This document shows, piece after piece, positions 1 through 6,353 of a stretch of DNA of 12,708 nt (positions are counted from its first letter, which is position 1; each line of letters begins with the position of its first letter). The notes under the pieces are model-generated. The model made no database searches. It worked only from the letters and a program-made list of their open reading frames with translations, and was not told the origin of the DNA. The stretch is taken from contig JAFGNE010000076.1 of NCBI GenBank assembly GCA_016927155.1, positions 1 through 12,708 on the forward strand, written 5' to 3'. This DNA is from Candidatus Peregrinibacteria bacterium (lineage in GTDB: Bacteria; Patescibacteriota; Gracilibacteria; UM-FILTER-43-11). The position numbers and the translations under genes were made by a program.

Positions 1-84
1 GGTGTTTTCTTTAGCTAGCTGTTTAAGCTTTTGAACTTCTCCCGGGTTCCACTGCTTCCCGGAATTGCGTAAGTATTTTTTCAT
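1..84 (-). CDS. Partial small basic protein, N-terminal 28 codons (possible Myb/SANT-like DNA-binding protein)
   Basis: An open reading frame starts with ATG at 84-82 and runs leftward off the window, so only 28 residues are visible. The peptide starts MKKYLRNS and contains a KQWNPGEVQKLKQLA stretch followed by KENT. A tryptophan followed by a short charged amphipathic helix resembles the first helix of Myb/SANT-type domains and of short bacterial proteins that continue with a second helix-turn-helix helix, but the diagnostic second half lies outside the window. It is divergent from the LexA-like gene at 222, and a candidate promoter (TTGACA, 17 bp, TAAACT) lies 24-60 bp before its start. No Shine-Dalgarno sequence is visible. 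The coding call rests on the open frame, the promoter and the amino-acid pattern. The function is a guess. Confidence 0.5.
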   Translation of the reverse strand, partial: MKKYLRNSGKQWNPGEVQKLKQLAKENT

Positions 85-115
85 AATGAATAAAATTAAA
101 GGGTAACCGAGAAGA

Positions 116-144
116 AGTTTAACAAATCGTGTAAAGCTTGTCAA
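116..144 (-). promoter_or_regulatory. Candidate sigma-70 promoter of the leftward small gene
   Basis: On the minus strand TTGACA (144-139, consensus) is followed after 17 bp by TAAACT (121-116, four of six consensus positions). The start would fall near 109, about 25 nt before the ATG at 84. The -35 box lies in one arm of the inverted repeat at 140-177. Confidence 0.45.
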
Positions 145-177
145 GTTACTTTTTAAAATAGAATTAAATTACTTGAC
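140..177. promoter_or_regulatory. Candidate shared operator: inverted repeat over both divergent -35 boxes
   Basis: GTCAAGTTA at 140-148 is matched in inverted orientation by TTACTTGAC at 169-177 (eight of nine positions), with an AT-rich 20-bp spacer. The left arm overlaps the minus-strand -35 box and the right arm overlaps the plus-strand -35 box. A dimeric or tetrameric repressor bound here would cover both promoters. The LexA-like protein encoded next door is the obvious candidate ligand, but that is inference from position. Confidence 0.4.
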
Positions 178-202
178 TAACGGCCTGATTAAAAGTTATA
201 AT
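173..202 (+). promoter_or_regulatory. Sigma-70 promoter of the LexA-like gene
   Basis: TTGACT (173-178) and a perfect TATAAT (197-202) are separated by 18 bp. Transcription should begin near 209, giving a leader of only about 13 nt, A-rich and without a Shine-Dalgarno motif, before the ATG at 222. This is the strongest promoter match in the left part of the window. Confidence 0.7.
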
Positions 203-221
203 AGAAGTACAAAAAAACAAA

Positions 222-860
222 ATGCATCACATTCAACAAAAAATATTGGCTCTTGCTAAAATTGAGGATATAGGCAAAATGACTCTTCGTGAAATTGGAA
301 TCAAAATTGGACAGGGACCTCAGCCCCAAAAGATTAAACACCACTTAGAGCAGCTAAAAAAAAGAGGGTTCCTAAAAGAGGATAAAAATAAACGATCCAT
401 CAGAGTTACATCTCCCGGTGACTCTGTTTCTGATGGCTTTTATTCCATTCCTCTGCTAGGTGCAGCCAATTGCGGAGAAGCTGTGCACTATGCCGAAGCA
501 ATACCAGAGGGTTACTTGAAGGTTTCAAAATCTTTCCTAAGCAAGCAAAGTGCTGAGGGTATTTTTGCGTTAAGAGCAATTGGTGATTCAATGAATAGGG
601 CTTCACCACCAATAGAAGACGGTGATTATGTCTTGATCGATAGTCTTAAGCGCTCACCGCAAGATGGTGACTATATCCTCTCAATAATTGATGGTTGCGC
701 CAACATTAAAAAATATATTAAAGACAGCGCCAATAATCAGATTGTACTAATTTCAGAATCATCTTCAGATATGATGCCGATTTTTATTGATGAAAAGGAC
801 AAGGATGACTACATGGTAAATGGAGTTGTAATCAAAGTTGTAAAAAAACCAAGGAATTGA
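222..860 (+). CDS. LexA/UmuD-like self-cleaving repressor (S24 peptidase family)
   Basis: A 212-residue protein with the LexA layout. Residues ~1-58 look like a winged helix-turn-helix, with a predicted recognition region around TLREIGIKIG and a KHHLEQLKKRGFL helix-wing. The S24 peptidase domain occupies ~74-208. The cleavage motif is LLGAANCGEAV with a Cys84-Gly85 scissile pair, the UmuD type, where most LexA proteins have Ala-Gly. The nucleophile is Ser123 in AIGDSMN and the general base is most likely Lys163 in ANIKKY. In the family, RecA filaments on damaged DNA, or another signal, trigger self-cleavage and derepression. It may be the host LexA or a phage or mobile-element repressor. The AT-rich composition, the divergent small gene and the nearby Bro-N gene favour the second. 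The fold and chemistry are well supported. The regulon is unknown. Confidence 0.85.
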   Translation: MHHIQQKILALAKIEDIGKMTLREIGIKIGQGPQPQKIKHHLEQLKKRGFLKEDKNKRSIRVTSPGDSVSDGFYSIPLLGAANCGEAVHYAEAIPEGYLKVSKSFLSKQSAEGIFALRAIGDSMNRASPPIEDGDYVLIDSLKRSPQDGDYILSIIDGCANIKKYIKDSANNQIVLISESSSDMMPIFIDEKDKDDYMVNGVVIKVVKKPRN

Positions 861-947
861 GTTAAGATTTGTTAAAAATGTTCTCAAGATTATCCATTGG
901 ACTGAAAAATGGGCAGTACTCCTGACGGCCACGCTGCGCTCTCAACT

Positions 948-974
948 AAATTGTTTGAACAATTTTAACAATTT
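948..974. repeat. Palindrome AAATTGTT/AACAATTT with an extra direct copy
   Basis: AAATTGTT (948-955), a 2-bp centre, and AACAATTT (958-965) form a perfect inverted repeat. AACAATTT recurs at 967-974, 9 bp after the previous copy. Three copies of one 8-mer in 27 bp look like a multi-half-site binding site or a small recombination-type repeat. AT-rich sequence raises the odds of chance matches. Confidence 0.5.
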
Positions 975-1016
975 GTTTCGGGTCGCCTAACTGATCCGTT
1001 ATTATACGAAACAAAT
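971..1016. repeat. Perfect 10-bp inverted repeat with 26-bp spacer
   Basis: ATTTGTTTCG (971-980) and CGAAACAAAT (1007-1016) are exact reverse complements around a 26-bp spacer (981-1006). The first arm overlaps the last AACAATTT copy. No T-run follows, so it is not a standard terminator. The geometry would suit a protein-binding site, a tyrosine-recombinase core or an RNA hairpin. Which of these cannot be told from sequence alone. Confidence 0.5.
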
Positions 1017-1035
1017 CCCCTAATCACGCATTTGC

Positions 1036-1067
1036 CAAGGGTTTTTCTACTTAAAAAATCCCCCTTG
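1036..1067. repeat. Imperfect hairpin ending in the Bro-N -35 box
   Basis: CAAGGG (1036-1041) pairs with CCCTTG (1062-1067). Inside it TTTTT (1042-1046) can pair with the A-run at 1053-1058, leaving a 3-nt bulge (1059-1061). The right arm contains the first three bases of the -35 box at 1065, so this may be an operator. There is no downstream T-run. Confidence 0.35.
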
Positions 1068-1093
1068 CATGGTGAACGATTGTTTACTATACT
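1065..1093 (+). promoter_or_regulatory. Promoter of the Bro-N gene
   Basis: TTGCAT (1065-1070) and TATACT (1088-1093) are separated by 17 bp, predicting a start near 1100 and a leader of about 28 nt. The -10 box lies in a small imperfect dyad: CTATACTG at 1087-1094 against CAG-TT-TATAG at 1099-1108. This could be an autoregulatory site. Confidence 0.55.
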
Positions 1094-1127
1094 GGTAGCA
1101 GTTTATAGCATTTAACCAATTGAATTT

Positions 1128-1976
1128 ATGGACAACGAGAAAAGAATCGCCTTCTTTGAAGGCAAGAAAGTCCGCCGTCATTGGGATGAAAAAACCGAAA
1201 CGTGGTATTTTTCGGTAATTGACATTGTTCAGGCTTTGATACAGCAGGCGGATTATAAAACGGCCAGAAAGTACTGGAATAAGCTGAAAGAAAGGCTTAA
1301 AAAAGAAGGCAGTGAGTCGGTGACAAATTGTCACCAACTGAAATTGGAAGCGGCCGACGGCAAAAAATATTTTACTGACGTGGCCGATGTCGAAACCCTC
1401 TTGCGCCTTATCCAATCAGTGCCAAGCCCAAAAGCCGAGCCCATAAAGCTATGGCTTGCCAAGGTGGGTTATGAACGTATGCAGGAAATGGCCGATCCGT
1501 CGAAATCCGTTGATAGAGCCAGGGAAGCCTGGAAAATGCACGGCAGGAGCGAAAAATGGATCCAGCAAAGGATGATGGGGCAGGAAACGCGCAATAAGCT
1601 CACCGATTACTGGAGCGGACACGGCGTTAAAAAGGGCGAAGAGTTCGCGATCCTCACTAACGTCATCCACAAGGAATGGGCTGACGTGGGGATAAAGGAA
1701 CATAAAAACCTCAAAGGGCTGAAGACCCAGAACCTCCGCGACCACATGACCGAAGCGGAATTGATCTTTACCGCTTTGGCGGAACTTTCCACCAGGGCGA
1801 TAGCCGAAAGCGCGAACGCGAAGGGGATGGGGGAAAATAAAATCGCCGGCAAAAAGGGCGGGGGAATCGCGAAAAAGGCGCGGATGGAGCTGGAGGAAAA
1901 AACGGGAAAGAAGGTCATTTCGGGGAAAAATTATCTGGGGCAAAAAATCATGCCGCCGCGGTCGCCTTCCTCCTGA
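1128..1976 (+). CDS. Bro-N domain protein (phage antirepressor-like)
   Basis: A 282-residue protein with a Bro-N domain at ~7-120. Visible signatures are the KKVRRHWDEKTETWYFSVID opening, the YWNKLKERLKKEG helix, a VTNCHQLKL insert, the DGKKYFTDVADVETLLRLIQ strand-helix and the PIKLWLAKVGYERM end. Residues ~125-270 form a conserved helical, lysine-rich second half without an enzymatic motif. Bro-N domains bind DNA and occur in baculovirus BRO proteins, phage antirepressors and many stand-alone CPR genes. The start follows a good promoter but has no Shine-Dalgarno sequence. After GKNYL the last residues (GQKIMPPRSPSS) lie largely in the 29-bp overlap with the convergent ATPase and may be a read-in tail rather than part of the domain. 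A regulatory role is inferred. The target is unknown. Confidence 0.8.
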   Translation: MDNEKRIAFFEGKKVRRHWDEKTETWYFSVIDIVQALIQQADYKTARKYWNKLKERLKKEGSESVTNCHQLKLEAADGKKYFTDVADVETLLRLIQSVPSPKAEPIKLWLAKVGYERMQEMADPSKSVDRAREAWKMHGRSEKWIQQRMMGQETRNKLTDYWSGHGVKKGEEFAILTNVIHKEWADVGIKEHKNLKGLKTQNLRDHMTEAELIFTALAELSTRAIAESANAKGMGENKIAGKKGGGIAKKARMELEEKTGKKVISGKNYLGQKIMPPRSPSS

Positions 1977-4689
1977 CCGCCATTTTATAAACCTCCCGCG
2001 CCATCAGGTAAATGAGGGCGGCGAGGATGGCGTAAAGCCAGTCGAGAGCTTGAAGGGGGCCAGCGTAGAGGAAGGGGGAAATCCAGGGGTTGTAAGAGAT
2101 GTTGAGGATGAAGAAAAGCGAAAGGGCGTAGCCGAGGAGCAGGCGCTTGTTGGCCCAAGCGTAGGAAGTGAAAACGGAATCAGTGCCCGCGCGGCGGGAG
2201 AGTATGTTCATCCACTGGCTGAGCACGATCGTCACGTAGGTGAGGGTGGTGGCGCGAAGATAAAGGGCGCTGTCCGTGGCCGCGTTGACGGGCGAGACGC
2301 CCTCGCGCGCGAAGGCGAGGAAAAAGTTGATGAAGGCAAGTCCGCCCATGAAGAAGCCCGACCACATCACATCGAAGATGGTGCGGCCGTTGACGATGTG
2401 GGAATGGGGGTTCCGCGGCGGGGAGGTCATCAGCTTTTTGTCCGCCGGGTCCCAGGTGAGGAAGGTTAAGGGTAGCATTTCGCCCACCAGGTCGATGGCC
2501 AGGATCTGCACGGCGAGGATGACCAAAGGCGTGCCGAAAAGGGACGTGGCCGCGAGGCTGAAGATCACGGCCGCGAGCTCGGCCATGTTAGTGGTGAGCG
2601 ACGCCATAATGGTCTTGTTCAGGTTCTGGAAGATCGTGCGGCCTTCCTGGATGGCGGTGACGAGCGTGCCGAAGCTGTCGTCCAAAAGCACCAGTTCCGA
2701 AGATTCCTTGGCCACTTCGGTGCCCGTCTTGCCCATGGCCACGCCGATGTCGGCTTTTTTGAGGGCGGGCGCGTCGTTCACGCCGTCGCCGGTGACGGCC
2801 ACGATCTCGCCGGCGCGCTTGAGCAAATCAACGATGCGGAGCTTGTCCTCCGGCGAAGTGCGGGCGAAGATCAGGTTGGTGTTGATGAGCTTGTGGAGCA
2901 GGTCGATATCCGACATGGCGTTAAGCTCTTTGCCGGTCACCACGGTGATTTTTTGTTCCTCCTTGCCATAGGTCATGCCGATTTTTTTGGCGATGGCTTC
3001 GGCGGTCAGCGCGTAGTCGCCCGTGATGATGATGACGCGGATGTAGGCTTTGAGCGCGGATTCGATGGCGGCTTTCACCTCCTTGCGCGGCGGGTCGATC
3101 ATGCAGGTAAGGCCAAGCCACACGAGGTCCCTTTCCGCCTCTTCCATTTCCATGTCCGGGTTGAAGTCGGGTATTTCGCGGTAAGCGTAGGCCAGGTTCC
3201 TTAAGGCCATCATGGAAAATCCGTCCGACTTTCTTTTGATCATCTCCCGATCCGCGTCGGTCATAGGGCGGATTGTTTCGCCGTCCCAGATCCGCGTGCA
3301 GCGTTCAAGAACGCTTAAAGGCGCGCCTTTCACAAAAATTTTGTGTATGCCGTCAGCTTCACGCACCGAAGACATGCGCTTCCGTACGGCATCAAACGTG
3401 AACTCTTTGAGTTCGGGGAACTTTTTGTCGAGTTCCCTGGAATCCACTCCCGCCTTGCCGGCCAGCGTGATGAGCGCGGCCTCCGTTGGGTCGCCGATGG
3501 AGTACCATTTGCTGTGGTCGCTGTCCGGCGCGCTGATTTTGGCATTACTGGCAAAAACGCCGTTTTCAAAAAACAGGCGGTACTTGCGCATATCTTCCGG
3601 GAGGGGCGGCCTGGGTTCAAAACCGATGCCGTCCACATCAAATATTTTGTCGCCGATCATCAGCTTCTGCACGGTCATCTCGTTCGTGGTCAGCGTGCCG
3701 GTCTTATCGGTACAGATGATATGGGTGGAACCCAATGTTTCCACGGCGGAAAGCTTTTTGATCACCGCTTTTTGGGCCGCCAGCCGCCCGGAGGCGAGCG
3801 AAAGCGCAACCGATACCTGCGCGGGGAGCCCCTGGGGCACACAGGCAACCGCGATGCCCATGGCGAAAAGAAAGGACTCGCGCAAACTGAAATGCAGGAG
3901 GATTCCCACGCCGAAAAGGATCACGCCGACGGCCAAGGCCATCCACGTGAACTTCTTGGCCATGTTATTGAGCTCCTTCTGGAGAGGGGAGAGCTCGTCC
4001 GCGGTTTTCTGGCTTAAATTGGCGATACGGCCGATTTCCGTCTGCATGCCGGTGCCGATCACCACGCCCATGGCGTTGCCCATGGCTACCGTAGTGCCCA
4101 TGTACACCTGGTTGTTCCTGTCTCCCAAGGCCACCCTGCCAAGAATGGGATGGAGGAATTTCCGGACGGGGTTCGATTCGCCGGTCAATGAAAAATCATT
4201 GGTAGCCAAAGTGTTTTCTTCAATAACTCTAAGATCAGCCGGTGGCGCGTCACCTTCTTCCAGAACGATGATGTCACCCGGCACCAGAAGCTCGCTTTCC
4301 ACTTCGATGGTTTTGCCGCCGCGGATGACTTTCGCCTTGGCTTTGGTCATGGATTTCAGCGATTCCATCACTTTTTCAGCTTTAAATTCCTGGATGAAAC
4401 TGATGATGACGTTGATAACGACGATGGCAAAAAGGATAAAAGCGTCGCGATAAGATCGCATGTACAGGGCAAAGGCGCCCGCCACCATCAAAATCACCGC
4501 CATCAGGTCCTTAAACTGGTAAAGCAGTTTTAAAAGAAGCGGCTGTTTGCCGATTTCGTGGAGCTTATTTTTTCCGTAAAGTTCCAGGCGTTCACGGACT
4601 TCGCTTTCGGAAAGGCCTTCAAGCTTTGTGCCAAGGCTTTTAAGGGTTTCTTCAGCGCTTAACTGGTAATAGGCCGTTTGGGTGTTCAT
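1948..4689 (-). CDS. Cation-transporting P-type (P2-like) ATPase
   Basis: A 913-residue membrane pump with the full P2 layout. The N-terminal cation-ATPase domain is at ~7-60, M1-M2 at ~60-102, the actuator TGES at 169-172, and M3-M4 at ~250-300. The phosphorylation motif DKTGTLT has Asp328, nucleotide-domain KGAP is at 454-457, DPPR at 532-535, TGD at 556-558 and hinge TGDGVND at 633-639. M5-M10 occupy ~690-905. It couples ATP hydrolysis to cation export. Compared with SERCA, the M4 motif reads VPQGLPA with Gln286 where the ion-binding Glu sits. M5 keeps Asn701 and Glu704. M6 reads DLVGEMLP, giving Asp733 and Glu737 at the SERCA Asn796 and Asp800 positions. The ion is therefore uncertain: Ca, Na/K and H are all possible. 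Its tail overlaps the Bro-N gene. Confidence 0.92.
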   Translation of the reverse strand: MNTQTAYYQLSAEETLKSLGTKLEGLSESEVRERLELYGKNKLHEIGKQPLLLKLLYQFKDLMAVILMVAGAFALYMRSYRDAFILFAIVVINVIISFIQEFKAEKVMESLKSMTKAKAKVIRGGKTIEVESELLVPGDIIVLEEGDAPPADLRVIEENTLATNDFSLTGESNPVRKFLHPILGRVALGDRNNQVYMGTTVAMGNAMGVVIGTGMQTEIGRIANLSQKTADELSPLQKELNNMAKKFTWMALAVGVILFGVGILLHFSLRESFLFAMGIAVACVPQGLPAQVSVALSLASGRLAAQKAVIKKLSAVETLGSTHIICTDKTGTLTTNEMTVQKLMIGDKIFDVDGIGFEPRPPLPEDMRKYRLFFENGVFASNAKISAPDSDHSKWYSIGDPTEAALITLAGKAGVDSRELDKKFPELKEFTFDAVRKRMSSVREADGIHKIFVKGAPLSVLERCTRIWDGETIRPMTDADREMIKRKSDGFSMMALRNLAYAYREIPDFNPDMEMEEAERDLVWLGLTCMIDPPRKEVKAAIESALKAYIRVIIITGDYALTAEAIAKKIGMTYGKEEQKITVVTGKELNAMSDIDLLHKLINTNLIFARTSPEDKLRIVDLLKRAGEIVAVTGDGVNDAPALKKADIGVAMGKTGTEVAKESSELVLLDDSFGTLVTAIQEGRTIFQNLNKTIMASLTTNMAELAAVIFSLAATSLFGTPLVILAVQILAIDLVGEMLPLTFLTWDPADKKLMTSPPRNPHSHIVNGRTIFDVMWSGFFMGGLAFINFFLAFAREGVSPVNAATDSALYLRATTLTYVTIVLSQWMNILSRRAGTDSVFTSYAWANKRLLLGYALSLFFILNISYNPWISPFLYAGPLQALDWLYAILAALIYLMAREVYKMAVRRKATAAA

Positions 4690-4713
4690 TTTTTTGTATT
4701 TATTCCGCGGATA

Positions 4714-4719
4714 ATTATA
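4714..4719 (-). promoter_or_regulatory. Extended -10 promoter of the P-type ATPase gene
   Basis: The minus strand carries TGC-TATAAT, an extended -10 with a perfect hexamer. Transcription would begin near 4707, leaving a leader of about 18 nt without a Shine-Dalgarno motif. No good -35 box is seen, which extended -10 promoters can tolerate. It is back-to-back with the tRNA promoter. Confidence 0.55.
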
Positions 4720-4734
4720 GCACGGCGGGAAAAT

Positions 4735-4763
4735 TTGAGTATCCGCCCGCGATCCATTAGAAT
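4735..4763 (+). promoter_or_regulatory. Promoter of tRNA-Ser
   Basis: TTGAGT (4735-4740) and TAGAAT (4758-4763) are separated by 17 bp. The usual start 6-8 nt after the -10 box falls at 4769-4771, which coincides with the first base of the mature tRNA (4770). Confidence 0.6.
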
Positions 4764-4769
4764 GCCTGT

Positions 4770-4860
4770 GGAGAGATGTCCGAGTGGTTGAAGGAGCCGC
4801 TCTCGAAAAGCGGTATACCGTTCTGCGGTATCGAGGGTTCGAATCCCTCTCTCTCCGCCA
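4770..4860 (+). tRNA. tRNA-Ser (anticodon CGA), CCA encoded
   Basis: A complete class II tRNA of 91 nt. The acceptor stem is GGAGAGA (4770-4776) with TCTCTCC (4850-4856), discriminator G4857 and CCA at 4858-4860. The anticodon stem is CCGCT (4797-4801) with AGCGG (4809-4813), and the loop CTCGAAA places CGA at 4804-4806, reading UCG serine codons. The long variable arm, ATACCG (4815-4820) with CGGTAT (4826-4831), is typical of tRNA-Ser. The T arm is GAGGG-TTCGAAT-CCCTC (4833-4849). Every stem pairs and the identity is secure. A transporter ORF starts 14 bp downstream, so the two may be cotranscribed. Confidence 0.97.
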
Positions 4861-4874
4861 TTAACCAAACCCAT

Positions 4875-6326
4875 ATGAATAAACCCTCCGCCTGGAAGCA
4901 TTACCATACGATTTGGCTGATGCTGTTTTTGATTTGGATGTTTTCTTATCTTGATAGGGCCATCACGGGGCCCATTGTGAGCTGGATGGTGAAGAGCAAC
5001 GCCTCTTTTCTGGAGGGCGTGCCAATGCCTCACGCTTTAGGAGGACTGATCGGCTCCATGTTTTTTGCCGGTTACATGCTCACCCAATTCCCCGCGGGGT
5101 ATCTGGGCGATAAATACGGAAGGAAAATCATGATCGGCATCAGCGCCATTTGGGCGGGCATTGCTACCATAGTAAGCGGCGCCGTCCATTCCATCACGGC
5201 TTTTATTGGCGCGCGGGTGCTTACGGGCTTAGGGGAAGGCGCTTATTATTCCAACGACAGGGCGCTGATTGCCGAAGTGACGCCGAAAGAGAAAAAAGGA
5301 TTGGGGATGGGTGTTGTCTTTGTCGGCCTGGCCGCGGGGCTTACCATTGCCAATGTGCTGACACCTTATTTATTGGATTGGCTGAAGGCTTTGGGGACAA
5401 ACGCGTGGCGCCCGCCTTTCCTTATTTTTGGTGTCGCCACCTTAATCCTTGGAATCTGCTTTGTGGTTTTTGTGAAAAGGAAAGATCCTGAAGGCAATCC
5501 GCTTCCGGAAATGCCGGGAGCTTATAAGTCGGCCACATTGCGGCTGGCGCTTTATGCCATCCTCTTTATGGCGGTTGTTATGACGGCTTACCTGCTGCCC
5601 CTTTATATGGCCGATAAATGCCAATGGAGCAAGATGTATCTGCAAACTACCCAGGCCGTCCTTATTCTTCTGGCGGCTTTTTTGCTGGTCATCGCCATTT
5701 ACTGGAAGCTGGGGAAAAAGAGCGCCGAGATACTCAAAGACAAAAACCTGATCCTGATGTATGTCTCCGCCATTCCCATCCTATATATGCTCTGGTTTTT
5801 CGGATCGTGGATCCTCCTTGTCATTTCCGACGCGTCCAAAACAGGAATTGTGAGCGCCGCTTTTTACGCCGGGCTTTTCGGGGTAGCCAATGCCATCGGG
5901 TATCCGCTGGGCGGAAAAATATCTGACGCGCTGCTTGCCCGCGGAATTTCCCGCAAGATCCAGTATTTCTGGATCTGCCTTGTTACCACTTTGCTCACAT
6001 TTACCCTTGCCGCTTACTTATTTAAAGGCGGGCAGGATCCGCTGGCACTTGGCGCCATCATGTTCGCCATTGGCGTTCCTTTCGCCGCCATGCAGACGGT
6101 TCACATGACGCTGACTTCCGATCTTGCTCCGCCGCATCTGATGGGGCAGGCTTTCGGCATGTGGAACCTCGTAGCCGAAATCGGCGCCATCCTTTCGCCC
6201 GTGGTTTCAGGAACACTTAGGGACCTTACCGGAGATTGGGTTTACGCGATTGTCGTGGCGGGAGCGCTTTTGGCGATCAGCGCTATATTAATGCTTTTTG
6301 TCGGCCGACAACCTAGCCATCCGTAA
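4875..6326 (+). CDS. Major facilitator superfamily transporter
   Basis: A 483-residue polytopic membrane protein with about 12 hydrophobic segments. Family marks are YLDRA in the first helix (25-29), motif A GYLGDKYGRK between helices 2 and 3 (75-84), and ARVLTGLGEGAYY in helix 4 (114-125). The YLDRA and GEGA motifs recall the anion:cation symporter and sugar-acid branch of the MFS (organic anions such as hexuronates or phosphate esters), but the substrate cannot be read from the sequence. A charged loop lies at ~203-222. The start chosen is ATG 4875. The frame stays open upstream, but those codons lie inside tRNA-Ser and cannot be protein. There is no Shine-Dalgarno motif and the leader from the tRNA CCA is 14 nt. 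Confidence 0.88.
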   Translation: MNKPSAWKHYHTIWLMLFLIWMFSYLDRAITGPIVSWMVKSNASFLEGVPMPHALGGLIGSMFFAGYMLTQFPAGYLGDKYGRKIMIGISAIWAGIATIVSGAVHSITAFIGARVLTGLGEGAYYSNDRALIAEVTPKEKKGLGMGVVFVGLAAGLTIANVLTPYLLDWLKALGTNAWRPPFLIFGVATLILGICFVVFVKRKDPEGNPLPEMPGAYKSATLRLALYAILFMAVVMTAYLLPLYMADKCQWSKMYLQTTQAVLILLAAFLLVIAIYWKLGKKSAEILKDKNLILMYVSAIPILYMLWFFGSWILLVISDASKTGIVSAAFYAGLFGVANAIGYPLGGKISDALLARGISRKIQYFWICLVTTLLTFTLAAYLFKGGQDPLALGAIMFAIGVPFAAMQTVHMTLTSDLAPPHLMGQAFGMWNLVAEIGAILSPVVSGTLRDLTGDWVYAIVVAGALLAISAILMLFVGRQPSHP

Positions 6327-6336
6327 AGCGAAGCTG

Positions 6337-6345
6337 TGATACAAT
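6337..6345 (+). promoter_or_regulatory. Extended -10 promoter of smpB
   Basis: TGA-TACAAT (TG at 6337-6338, hexamer 6340-6345) is an extended -10 element. Transcription would begin near 6352, one or two bases before the ATG at 6354, predicting a leaderless mRNA. It lies just after the MFS stop codon. Confidence 0.45.
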
Positions 6346-6353
6346 CGGGAAGC

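Larger units (their letters stand above)
861..1127. other. Repeat-rich intergenic region without a recognisable gene
   Basis: These 267 bp separate the LexA-like gene from the Bro-N gene. I see no RNA gene or convincing ORF. The region holds a perfect 8-bp palindrome with a direct copy of one arm, a perfect 10-bp inverted repeat around a 26-bp spacer, an imperfect hairpin and the Bro-N promoter, each listed separately. It is AT-rich except for a short GC-rich patch near 911-945. Confidence 0.6.

Noticed and set aside
844..990. An open +1 frame continuing past the LexA-like stop, near a run of seven A bases that could allow frameshifting.
   Set aside because: It has no ATG, the peptide has no recognisable features, and it ends inside the repeats. 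AT-rich chance is the simpler explanation.
985..1004. GCCTAAC ... GTTATTA resembling integron attC R-boxes, or a dif-like site.
   Set aside because: The second box does not fit GTTRRRY, the spacer is too short for attC, and the match to dif arms is poor. No integrase is in view.
3212..4453. 413-codon plus-strand ORF opposite the P-type ATPase.
   Set aside because: It is a shadow of a clearly coding gene. The protein is serine/methionine-rich without a family signature, and the ATPase motifs are on the other strand.
4776..4874. Upstream extension of the MFS reading frame (33 codons starting MSEWLKEPL).
   Set aside because: These codons lie inside a perfectly folded tRNA-Ser and the short spacer. 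The peptide is a familiar mistranslated tRNA-Ser artefact. ATG 4875 is used instead.
4686..5033. 115-codon minus-strand ORF over the tRNA and the MFS start.
   Set aside because: It contains the antisense translation of tRNA-Ser (GIRTLDT type peptide) and no recognisable domain.
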